A stretch of 64,000 nt of DNA from IMCC26256 sp046081705 (GTDB lineage: Bacteria; Actinomycetota; Acidimicrobiia; IMCC26256): contig JBJTWK010000081.1 of NCBI GenBank assembly GCA_046081705.1, positions 1 to 64,000 of the forward strand. Reading direction: 5' to 3'. The position numbers and the translations under genes were made by a program. This document shows, piece by piece, positions 35,012 through 43,292 of the stretch; position 1 is the stretch's first letter; every line of letters starts with the position of its first letter. The notes beneath the pieces were generated by a model, which worked only from the letters and a program-made list of their open reading frames with translations, had not been told where the DNA came from and searched no databases.

Positions 35012-36367
35012 ATGCCGCGAACCACCACCGGCCGCTCCGGCCGGCTCCTCACGATCACAGCGCTGTTCGCCGTCCTCGCGCTCGTCCTCGCCGCGTGCGG
35101 CGGGGGCCGCAGCGACGACAACGGCGGGGGCGGCGGATCGAGCTCCGGCGCGATCGACACCTCGAAGTGCCCGACCGACCCGAGCAAGGTCACGATCTCG
35201 GGCGACACCATCACGCTCGGGACGAGCATTCCGCAGTCGGGCATCTACTCGGCGTTCAAGGAGATCCTCGCCGGGTCGAAGGCCTACATCGACTACATGA
35301 ACGAGGAGCTCGGCGGCGTCGAGATCGCCGGCAAGAAGTACAAGGTGAACCTCGTCGCGAAGGACGACGCGTACGAGGCGGCGAAGACCGTCGCCAACGT
35401 GCAGTCGCTCCTCGACGAGGGTGTCTTCGGTCTGTTCAACGTCGTCGGCACGAAGAACAACCTCGCCATCCGCGACCAGGTGAACGAGGAGTGCGTGCCG
35501 AGCCTGCTCGCCGCCACCGGTTCGCCGGCCTGGGGCAACCGTGACTACCCGTGGCTGCTCGGCACCTTCCTCGTCCCGTACCCGGACGAGATGAAGGCTC
35601 TCGTCGACTACCTCGAGGCGGAGAAGCCCGAGGCGACCATCGCCGTCCTGCGGGCGAACGACGACTTCGGTGCGGCGTACTCGGAGACCCTCGAGTCCCT
35701 CGTGAAGGGCACGAAGCTCAAGGTCGTCAAGGTGGCGCAATACGACCCCGAGACCCCGGACACGAAGTCGCAGGTGACGACCCTCGCGGCCACCAAAGCC
35801 GATGTGCTCGTCCTCGGGGCGACCCTGCTCGCCTGCCCGGACGCGCTCAAGAACGTCGCGGCATCCGGTTGGAAGCCGATGACCTACATGTCGGGCACCT
35901 GCACCTCGAAGACGCTCATGACGATCGCCGGCGAGGCCGGTGACGGCGTCATCAGCGTCACGCCGCTCATGGACCCGGCGAACCCCGATCTCGTCGAGAA
36001 CGCCGCGATGAAGCTCTACAAGGAGAAGATCGCGCAGTACGGCGAGTCGACGACCGACCCGACGAACGGCATCGTCGCCTACGGATGGACGGCCGGCGCC
36101 GCGCTCCAGCACATCCTGGAGTCGGCCGGGGCCCCCAACCGCCTCGCCGTGATGGAGGCGGCCCGCACGACCACGATGCGGGGCCTCGGGCTCATGCCCG
36201 ACGGCGCGGAGTTCATCTCGAACATCAAGAACGACTGGTTCCTCGGCGAGGACTTCACGCTGGTCCAGTACTCGCGCTCGGCCGGGTACTTCACGAGCAT
36301 CAGTGAGCTCCAGGACCTGAACGGCGAGACGGCCTCCTTCACGCCGAAGAACCTCATCGACGGCTGA
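35012..36367 (+). CDS. livJ: Branched-chain amino acid (or related) ABC transporter substrate-binding lipoprotein
   Basis: This 451-aa type I periplasmic-binding-type protein has a lipobox LVLAACG with Cys29, a Gly/Ser spacer, and TITLGTSIPQSGIYSAF starting the binding domain. Two lobes follow. LivK/LivJ-type features include the KDDAYEA region and ANDDFGAAYSETL. The ligand could be an amino acid, amide or urea-like molecule; gene order supports the liv system. AAGGAAG lies 7 nt before the ATG. It is the last gene of the operon, and a strong stem-loop follows 27 bp after the stop. Confidence 0.92.
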   Translation: MPRTTTGRSGRLLTITALFAVLALVLAACGGGRSDDNGGGGGSSSGAIDTSKCPTDPSKVTISGDTITLGTSIPQSGIYSAFKEILAGSKAYIDYMNEELGGVEIAGKKYKVNLVAKDDAYEAAKTVANVQSLLDEGVFGLFNVVGTKNNLAIRDQVNEECVPSLLAATGSPAWGNRDYPWLLGTFLVPYPDEMKALVDYLEAEKPEATIAVLRANDDFGAAYSETLESLVKGTKLKVVKVAQYDPETPDTKSQVTTLAATKADVLVLGATLLACPDALKNVAASGWKPMTYMSGTCTSKTLMTIAGEAGDGVISVTPLMDPANPDLVENAAMKLYKEKIAQYGESTTDPTNGIVAYGWTAGAALQHILESAGAPNRLAVMEAARTTTMRGLGLMPDGAEFISNIKNDWFLGEDFTLVQYSRSAGYFTSISELQDLNGETASFTPKNLIDG

Positions 36368-36393
36368 TCCCGGTCACCATCGGTCCGAGAGCA

Positions 36394-36432
36394 CGAGGGC
36401 CCCGGGGCGCATCCAGCGCCCCGGGGCCCTCG
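36394..36432 (+). terminator. Strong stem-loop closing the liv operon
   Basis: A perfect 17-bp inverted repeat (36394-36410 with 36416-36432) has a 5-nt loop ATCCA. The stem is nearly all G/C, and no T-run follows. Confidence 0.85.
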
Positions 36433-36534
36433 CCGTTCCGGGGCCGCATGCGGCCCGGCCGGGGCGATGGAGATCCGGCGGGCCGGACCGGTAACGTGCG
36501 CCGATCATCGCTGGCGACCGGGGGGCCGAACACC

Positions 36535-37173
36535 GTGGCAAGGAACCGAGGACGACGGGCAGCTGGAGGCCTCCTCGTCGCGGCCGCCCTCCTCCTGAAC
36601 GCCTGTGGCGGCTCGGAGTCGACCAGCGTCGTGGTGCGCAGCCCCGAGGACGTGCAGGTGCTCACCCCGAAGCAGGTGAAGCAGTTCAAGGCCCGCGCCG
36701 CCAAGGGCCAGCCGATCGGCACCGGGACCGGCGCGAACGGTGAGGTCCCCCAGAACGTCGACGACCGGCCGGTCGAGCAGCGCCTCTTCGAGGCCTACGC
36801 GAACTTCTCCTCCTGCCTGACCGCCAACGGCGACAAGGTGCGCGGCAACCTGCTCGACCGATCGAACCCCGCCTTCCAGGATCCGGAGTACGTCGCCATC
36901 CTCTCGAAGTGCGCGTCGCGCACCGGGATCATCCAGATCCTCCAGGAGTTCCAGAGCGTGCGCACCAAGCTCTCACCCAAGCAGGTGAAGGAGCGCAACA
37001 AGGGCTTCCTCAAGCTCAAGCCCTGCCTCGAGAAGCGGGGCTGGACCGTGGAGACCACGACGAACGAGATCGGCCTCATCACGCCGACCCAGTTCTCGTC
37101 CCCCGACGGCACGATCAACAGTCGTGACCTCAACCAGTGCTCGGCCCAGAACGGGCTGTTCAACGACAACTGA
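36535..37173 (+). CDS. Predicted Cys-containing lipoprotein, first gene of the exporter operon
   Basis: This 212-aa precursor has a basic start, a hydrophobic stretch and lipobox LLNAC with Cys24. The mature part has four further Cys (in SSCLT, SKCAS, KPCLE and NQCSA), enough for two disulfides. A lysine-rich helical region reads LSPKQVKERNKGFLKLK. I do not recognise the family. GTG at 36535 is the only start that leaves a proper signal peptide. It sits 15 bp upstream of the membrane-fusion protein gene, so the two are almost certainly co-transcribed. Confidence 0.65.
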   Translation: MARNRGRRAAGGLLVAAALLLNACGGSESTSVVVRSPEDVQVLTPKQVKQFKARAAKGQPIGTGTGANGEVPQNVDDRPVEQRLFEAYANFSSCLTANGDKVRGNLLDRSNPAFQDPEYVAILSKCASRTGIIQILQEFQSVRTKLSPKQVKERNKGFLKLKPCLEKRGWTVETTTNEIGLITPTQFSSPDGTINSRDLNQCSAQNGLFNDN

Positions 37174-37188
37174 CCAGGAGCCCCCTCC

Positions 37189-39366
37189 ATGTCGAAGCGT
37201 CCCCTCGCCGTCGTCGGCGCCATCACCGTCACGCTCGCGCTGCTCGCCGGGTGCGGCGGGGAGTCGGGCAAGGAGTCGGCCATCACCCCGCAGCCCGTCT
37301 CGCGCCAGACGCTGCAGGACATCCTCTCGGTGAACGGCGAGCTCCGCCGCGAGAAGACCCAGACCATCAACGCCCCGACCGACGGGCGGGTGAGCGAGAT
37401 GAACGTCGACGACGGCCAGGAGGTCAACGTCGGCGACGTCCCGTTCGCGCTCGACGGCCGGGCCGCGGTCGCCGTGCCGGGTGACTTCTCGTTCTTCCGC
37501 ACGCTCGACGTCGGCTCCGACGGCCCCGACGTGCTCCAGCTGGAGAAGATCCTCTCGGCCGACGGCTTCAGCCCCGGCCGCGTCGACCGCACCTACACCG
37601 AGCAGACGCGTTCGGCGCTCGCCCGGTGGCAGGCGAAGTACGGCTACGGCGGCGCGAAGCCCGAGACCGACGAGACGGTCCAGATCGCGATCACCGGCAA
37701 CAGCGCGGGCTACCGCACCGGCCGACGCGGCTCCGCCGTAGCCACCATCCTCTCGACCGCCACCTCCGTGGCCGCCGACGGCTCGACGCAGGTCGGTCCG
37801 ATCCCGCCGGCCCGCCGCGGCCGGGTGCAGGCGTCACTCGCGGCCTTCCCCCGCGCGGGTACGCCGGATAAGCCGGTCATCGAGATCGCCACGAGCACCC
37901 CGTTCGTGCAGGAGAGCCCGAGCGGGGACACCGCGTGCTGGACGGTGACCGCCGACGTCGCACCCTCCCGGGACACCGTCGTGCCGCTGCAGATCCAGGG
38001 CGACGCGAACGGCGCCGACAGCGCCCGCAACGGCGACTACAAGACCCTCGAGGGTGACGTCACCATCCTCGCCGGGCAGACCTCCCAGCAGTTCTGCACC
38101 GACATCTTCGACGACCGCATCGTGGAGGACGACGAGGAGATCACCGTCGTCATCCAGGTGCAGTTCGGCAACGACCCGAACTTCGTGGTCGGTCCGACCG
38201 ACCGCGCCACGGTCACCATCGAGGACGACGACACCGGCACGCCCGTCATCACCATCTCGGCCGACTCGGCCAAGGTGAACGAGGGTCAGGGTGCGACCTT
38301 CCGGCTCCGCTCCACCCTCGAGCTCAACCGCGGGCTGGACATCTTCGTCCGCATCGGCGGCTCGATGACGGTCAACGAGGACTACCGGCCGCTGACGCAG
38401 GACTACGTCACGCTCGGGGCCGGCCAGACCGAGACCACGTTCACGATCACGCCGCGCACCGACGACAACGTCGAGCCCGACGAGATCCTCACGGCGACGA
38501 TCGTCTCCGACCCCGACATCGACCCGCAGCCGTACACGATCGGATCCCCGTCCCAGGCCTCCATCACCGTCGAGTCCGGCGACGTGCCCGAGCTCAACCT
38601 CTCGGGCGGGGGTTCGGTGCGCGAGGGCGGCACGACCACCTTCACGATCACGGCGACCCAGCCGATGGTCGAGGACACCACCATCAACTTCCAGGTTGGC
38701 GGTTCGGCGACCCCGGGTCAGGACTACCAGGTGCTGTCCGGCATCGTGATCATGCGGGCCGGGACCTCGAGCGTCACCATCCCGATGCGCACGTTCTCGG
38801 ACGACGTCATCTTCTTCCCGTCCGACATGATCGTCGCGAACTGGCCCGCTCGGGTCGGGACCGTCGCGGTGGACGCCGGGGAGTTCGTCCTGCAGGGTTC
38901 GCCGGTGCTCGACCTCACCGAGCCCGCCATCAGCGTGAAGCTCAAGCTCTCCGGCACCGAGCGGGCGAAGATCGAACTCGGCATGGAGGCCCAGATCCAG
39001 CTCGAGGCCGGCGGCACGCAGTACCCCGGCATCATCACCGCCCTCGACGACTCCGCGACCGTCGGATCGGACAAGTCCGAGGTGTACGAGGGCATCGTGT
39101 CGGCCACCGGCGAGCTGCCGAACGTCGACGGCGCGAGCGTGAGCATCGACATCACGCTGGCCGAGCGCAAGGACGTCCTCGCCGTCCCGATCGCCGCCGT
39201 GCTGAAGTCCGGGTCCGGCAACTTCGTGCGCATCGTGAACGACGAGGGCCGACTCAAGCGGATCGAGGTCGAGCTCGGCCTCGCCCAGGACGAGTACGTC
39301 GAGATCACCAAGGGCCTCAAGGGCGACGAGCTCGTCGTGGTCTCCGTCACGAGCGCGGCCCAGTGA
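37189..39366 (+). CDS. Membrane-fusion-type lipoprotein with peptidoglycan-binding and Calx-beta domains
   Basis: This 725-aa precursor has lipobox LLAGC (Cys22). A half-lipoyl/barrel segment (about 45-100, with INAPTDGRVSEMNVDDGQEV) and a PG_binding_1 domain (about 105-150, DGPDVLQLEKILSADGF) follow. Three Calx-beta-like beta domains come next: about 230-345, 345-465 and 465-545, with acidic loops such as IFDDRIVEDDEEI and TDDNVEPDEIL. The C-terminal barrel and membrane-proximal part are typical of MacA/HlyD adaptors (about 570-725, with VLAVPIAAVLKSG). Ordinary adaptors are 350-450 aa; the extra length is the Calx-beta block. It lies immediately upstream of a MacB-like ATPase and permease. 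Confidence 0.8.
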   Translation: MSKRPLAVVGAITVTLALLAGCGGESGKESAITPQPVSRQTLQDILSVNGELRREKTQTINAPTDGRVSEMNVDDGQEVNVGDVPFALDGRAAVAVPGDFSFFRTLDVGSDGPDVLQLEKILSADGFSPGRVDRTYTEQTRSALARWQAKYGYGGAKPETDETVQIAITGNSAGYRTGRRGSAVATILSTATSVAADGSTQVGPIPPARRGRVQASLAAFPRAGTPDKPVIEIATSTPFVQESPSGDTACWTVTADVAPSRDTVVPLQIQGDANGADSARNGDYKTLEGDVTILAGQTSQQFCTDIFDDRIVEDDEEITVVIQVQFGNDPNFVVGPTDRATVTIEDDDTGTPVITISADSAKVNEGQGATFRLRSTLELNRGLDIFVRIGGSMTVNEDYRPLTQDYVTLGAGQTETTFTITPRTDDNVEPDEILTATIVSDPDIDPQPYTIGSPSQASITVESGDVPELNLSGGGSVREGGTTTFTITATQPMVEDTTINFQVGGSATPGQDYQVLSGIVIMRAGTSSVTIPMRTFSDDVIFFPSDMIVANWPARVGTVAVDAGEFVLQGSPVLDLTEPAISVKLKLSGTERAKIELGMEAQIQLEAGGTQYPGIITALDDSATVGSDKSEVYEGIVSATGELPNVDGASVSIDITLAERKDVLAVPIAAVLKSGSGNFVRIVNDEGRLKRIEVELGLAQDEYVEITKGLKGDELVVVSVTSAAQ

Positions 39367-40085
39367 CCGACCCGGACCTGAGAGCCCCGGAGGGCACCGA
39401 GCCCTTCCTCGAGCTCACCGACGTCTCGCGCGTCTACGGCGACGAGGTCAAGGTCTACGCGCTCCGTGAGGTCTCCCTGCGCATCATGCCGGGCGACTTC
39501 ATGGCCATCGTCGGCCCGTCGGGTTCCGGGAAGTCCACGATGCTCGGCCTCCTCGGGTGCCTCGACCTCCCCTCGTCGGGTTCGATCCGCATCGCGGGCG
39601 AGGAGATCACCACCCTCGATGACACGAGCCGGACCCGACTGCGCGGCCGCACCATCGGATTCGTCTTCCAGCAGTTCCACCTCATCGGGCACCTCAGCGC
39701 CCTCCAGAACGTCGAGACCGCCCTGCTGTACCGCGGCATGAAGCCGAACGAACGGCACGACAAGGCCATGGAGGCGCTCGAGCGCGTCGGGCTCGGTCAG
39801 CGCTGGGACCACCGGCCCGTGCAGCTCTCCGGTGGCGAGCAGCAACGGGTGGCGCTCGCCCGTTCTCTGGTCACCGACCCCATCATCGTGCTCGCCGACG
39901 AGCCGACGGGCGCGCTCGACTCCAAGAACGCCGAGAACGTGATGCAGATCTTCGAGTCGCTGCGCTCCCCGGAACGGGCCGTCGTGCTCGTCACCCACGA
40001 CCTCGGCGTCGCCGACCGGGCCGACCGCAGGATCTCGATGCACGACGGCGAGATCGTCGGCGACGACCGGAAGGTGCGCGCGTGA
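39363..40085 (+). CDS. ABC transporter ATP-binding protein (MacB type)
   Basis: This 240-aa ATPase has Walker A GPSGSGKST, Q-loop FQQFHLIGHLSALQN, signature LSGGEQQRVALARSL, Walker B IIVLADEPTGALDS and VTHD. GTG at 39363 overlaps the adaptor stop by 4 nt, and its stop overlaps the permease GTG by 4 nt. It is the energy subunit for the adjacent permease. Confidence 0.93.
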   Translation: MTDPDLRAPEGTEPFLELTDVSRVYGDEVKVYALREVSLRIMPGDFMAIVGPSGSGKSTMLGLLGCLDLPSSGSIRIAGEEITTLDDTSRTRLRGRTIGFVFQQFHLIGHLSALQNVETALLYRGMKPNERHDKAMEALERVGLGQRWDHRPVQLSGGEQQRVALARSLVTDPIIVLADEPTGALDSKNAENVMQIFESLRSPERAVVLVTHDLGVADRADRRISMHDGEIVGDDRKVRA

Positions 40086-41275
40086 TCTCCCGCAACTTCC
40101 GGGACCTCGTCAGCGTCGCCGTGGGCGGCCTGCTCGCTCGGAAGGTCCGCACGCTCCTGCTGCTCATGGGTCCCGTCATCGGCGTGGCCGCGATCGTCGC
40201 CGCCGTGGGCCTCACGGATTCCGCCAAGGGTGACCTCAAGCGCAAGGTCGCCCAACTCGGGACGAACCTCATCACCGCGACCGCCGCGTCCTCCTTCGGG
40301 TCCGAGAAGCCGAAGCTCCCGGTCGACGCGACCCGACGTGCGGAGCAGGTCCAGACGGTCGAGAAGGTGTCCGCCGTCGTCCAGCTCACCGACATCACCG
40401 TGAGCCCCTACGAGAAGGCGCGCCGCAAGTACGAGACCACCCCGATCCCGGTCCTCGCCGCCGACACGCGTCTCCCGTTCGTCCTCGAGGTCGACATGGT
40501 GAGCGGGCGCTGGATCAGCGGCGCCGACGCCGACGTCAAGGCGCGGGCGGTCGTGATCGGGTCGGGCCTCGCCGACGAGATCGGGTACCTCCCCGGCGAG
40601 AACCGGACGGTCGACCTCGCCGGCAAGCCCTACGGCGTGATCGGCGTCCTCGGGAAGGTCGAACTCGACCCCACCCTCGACAACGCGGCGTTCATCCCGT
40701 TCTCGGCGGCGGACCGCGACTTCGTCAAGGAGGACATCCAGCCGACGAAGCTCTACGTCCGGTCGGCCGACGGCGCCGAGCAGGCGACCGCGGACACGCT
40801 GCGCACCGCCATCTCGCTCGGCGGTCCCGACGAGGTCGGCACCGAGATCCAGGCGGAGGCGCTGCAGCTCGCCGCCCAGTCGGACAAGCAGCTGCAACTC
40901 ATCGTCGCGTCGATGGGGCTGCTCGCGATCATCGTCGGCGGCATCGGCATCGCCAACGTGATGTCGATCTCCGTCATCCAGCGGTCCACCGAGATCGGCA
41001 TCCGCCGGGCCCTCGGCCACACCCGGCGCACGATCGCCCAGCAGTTCCTCCTCGAGGCGATGGTGGTCGGCTTCCTCGGCGGGATCCTCGGGGTGCTCGT
41101 CGGGGCGCTCGCGATCCTCGTGGGCGTCTGGCTGTCGGGCTGGGTCTTCGTGCTGCAGCGCTGGATCCCGCCGGCCGGCATCGTCCTCGCCATGGTCGTC
41201 TCGGTGCTCGCCGGGCTCTACCCGGCTCGACGTGCGGCCAAGCTCGAGCCGCTCGAGACCCTTCGGCTCGGGTGA
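40082..41275 (+). CDS. MacB/FtsX-type ABC transporter permease
   Basis: This 397-aa permease has a membrane segment near residues 20-42, then an extracellular MacB-like domain. Three C-terminal membrane segments follow, with the FtsX signature QRSTEIGIRRALGHTRRTI. This is the four-segment MacB topology. With the upstream adaptor and ATPase it makes a complete MacAB-like exporter. GTG at 40082 overlaps the ATPase stop. The substrate is unknown; lipids, peptides or the neighbouring lipoprotein are candidates. Confidence 0.9.
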   Translation: MISRNFRDLVSVAVGGLLARKVRTLLLLMGPVIGVAAIVAAVGLTDSAKGDLKRKVAQLGTNLITATAASSFGSEKPKLPVDATRRAEQVQTVEKVSAVVQLTDITVSPYEKARRKYETTPIPVLAADTRLPFVLEVDMVSGRWISGADADVKARAVVIGSGLADEIGYLPGENRTVDLAGKPYGVIGVLGKVELDPTLDNAAFIPFSAADRDFVKEDIQPTKLYVRSADGAEQATADTLRTAISLGGPDEVGTEIQAEALQLAAQSDKQLQLIVASMGLLAIIVGGIGIANVMSISVIQRSTEIGIRRALGHTRRTIAQQFLLEAMVVGFLGGILGVLVGALAILVGVWLSGWVFVLQRWIPPAGIVLAMVVSVLAGLYPARRAAKLEPLETLRLG

Positions 41276-43251
41276 CCGACACCCCGACCCCCCACCGTCC
41301 CCCGGCGGCCGCCCCGACCGCTCGTCACATCCGCGCCCTCGACGGCGTGCGCGGCGCCGCCGTCATCGCCGTCCTCCTGTTCCACGGCGGGATGCTGCGG
41401 GGCGGGTACCTCGGCGTCGACCTCTTCTTCGTCCTCTCCGGCTTCCTCATCACCTCCCTGCTGCTCGCCGAGGGCTCGAGCACCGGGCGGATCGCCCTCG
41501 GTCCGTTCTGGGCCCGCCGCGCCCGACGCCTGCTCCCCGCACTGTTCCTCATGCTCGCCGTGGTCGCGATCTACGCGGCATTCATCGCCGAGCCGAACGA
41601 ACTCGCACGCATCCGCGGCGACTTCCTCGCGACCCTCGGGTACGTCGCCAACTGGCGCTTCGTGCTCGGCGGGTTCGACTACTGGACGCTGTTCACCTCG
41701 CCGTCACCGCTCGCGCACACGTGGAGCCTCGCGATCGAGGAGCAGTTCTACGTGTTCTGGCCGCTCATCGTGGTCGGTCTCGGCCTGCTCGTCGGACGCC
41801 GGGCCGGCGCGTGGGCCCGCACCGTCCTCGTGGTCTGCGGCGTGCTCGTCGCCGCCTCGGCGGCCCTCGCGCTGTGGTTCTGGTTCACGTCCGAGGCCAC
41901 GGTGCGCATCTACTACGGCACCGACACCCGGGCCGCGGCCATCCTCATGGGTGCGGCGCTCGCCGCCTGGCTCATCTGGCGCGGGCCGATCCGTCGGGAC
42001 GGTGCCCGCCTCGCACTCGAGGCGACGGCCGTCGTCGCACTCGCCGTCCTCGCCGTGTGCTGGTGGCGGCTCGAGGATCAGGGCCTCTACGCCGGCGGCC
42101 TCCTGCTGTGCGGCGTGTGCGCCACCGCGGTGATCGCCGCCGCGGCCCACCCGAACCCGGGCCCGGTGGCCCGTGCGTTCTCGTGGCGACCGCTCGTCGG
42201 GGCCGGGCTCGTGTCCTACGGGCTGTACCTCTGGCACTGGCCCGTCTACGTGCTCCTCGACCCGCGTCGCACCGGGCTCGACGGGTGGCCGCTGCTCGCG
42301 CTCCGCATCTCGGTGACGACCGCCATCGCGCTCGCGTCGTACCACCTCGTCGAGCAGCCGATCCGGCAGCGCCGCTGGTCGACCGGCACCCTCCGATGGC
42401 TCACGCCCGTGAGCGCGGCGGTGCTCGTGGCCCTCGCGTTCGGGTCGACCATGCGGGCCGCGCCCGATCGCCGCATCGCGCGGGTCGACGCCTCCTCCGC
42501 CCGGGCCGCAGCGGCGCGGGCCGCGCAACGCGAAGGGACGACCCGCCTCATGGTCGTCGGTAACTCGATCGGGTGGTTCCTCGGCGACGAGGGCTTCGAA
42601 CCACGTGACGCCGAGGCCGCCACGACCACCCTGAACGCCGCCTTCCCCGCCTGTCACTTCCCCACCGTCGACCTCGAGCGCGGGGCCGAGCTCGGTGCCG
42701 GTCACGCTGCGGTCGACTGCACCGTCCACTGGAACCGGGCCGTGCGCGAGTTCCGACCGGACACCGTCCTGTTCCTGCTCAGCGACGCGGGGTCGATCGC
42801 CGGGAACCGTGGGGCCGGCTGGTTCACGCCGTGCGATCCCACCTACCGCCGCTGGACCCGCGACGGGCTCGAGGAGGCACGCGCGACCCTCACGGGCACC
42901 GGCGCGCGCCTCGTCGTCACGACCGCTCCGCTCTCCCTGTCGTCGTACGCGGCCGGAGCGATCGACCAGAGCGGGTGCCAGAACGCGACGATCCGTCGGT
43001 ACGCCGCGGCCGACCCCGGCGTCGGGCTCGTGGACCTCGAGCGGTTCATCTGCCGTCGTGGCCCGACCCGCTGCCTGACCCGCATGGACGGCGTGCTGCT
43101 CCGACCCGACGGCCTGCACTACCGCGACGAGAGCGCGCGCCTCGTCGCCCGGTGGCTCACCCGCGAGCTGGGTCGCATCGGCGCGCTCGGACCGATCGAA
43201 CCCGCTGGCGCGTCCGGGGCGACCGGCGCCGCCGGCCCGACCGGTCGCTGA
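41272..43251 (+). CDS. OafA/YrhL-type acyltransferase with C-terminal SGNH domain
   Basis: This 659-aa membrane enzyme has an acyltransferase-3 domain (about residues 20-370) that begins HIRALDGVRGAAVIAVLLFHG with the family His. It carries about ten membrane segments. An extracytoplasmic SGNH hydrolase-like domain (about 425-640) has VVGNSIGWFLG in place of GDS and a late DGLHY supplying the Asp/His pair. The pair usually O-acetylates cell-surface sugars. GTG at 41272 overlaps the ABC permease stop by 4 nt. The last residues GASGATGAAGPTGR read as collagen-like G-X-Y triplets. Confidence 0.88.
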   Translation: MTDTPTPHRPPAAAPTARHIRALDGVRGAAVIAVLLFHGGMLRGGYLGVDLFFVLSGFLITSLLLAEGSSTGRIALGPFWARRARRLLPALFLMLAVVAIYAAFIAEPNELARIRGDFLATLGYVANWRFVLGGFDYWTLFTSPSPLAHTWSLAIEEQFYVFWPLIVVGLGLLVGRRAGAWARTVLVVCGVLVAASAALALWFWFTSEATVRIYYGTDTRAAAILMGAALAAWLIWRGPIRRDGARLALEATAVVALAVLAVCWWRLEDQGLYAGGLLLCGVCATAVIAAAAHPNPGPVARAFSWRPLVGAGLVSYGLYLWHWPVYVLLDPRRTGLDGWPLLALRISVTTAIALASYHLVEQPIRQRRWSTGTLRWLTPVSAAVLVALAFGSTMRAAPDRRIARVDASSARAAAARAAQREGTTRLMVVGNSIGWFLGDEGFEPRDAEAATTTLNAAFPACHFPTVDLERGAELGAGHAAVDCTVHWNRAVREFRPDTVLFLLSDAGSIAGNRGAGWFTPCDPTYRRWTRDGLEEARATLTGTGARLVVTTAPLSLSSYAAGAIDQSGCQNATIRRYAAADPGVGLVDLERFICRRGPTRCLTRMDGVLLRPDGLHYRDESARLVARWLTRELGRIGALGPIEPAGASGATGAAGPTGR

Positions 43252-43292
43252 ACCCCCCACCCGACACCGGGGCGTTCCCCTAGCCTGCGCCC

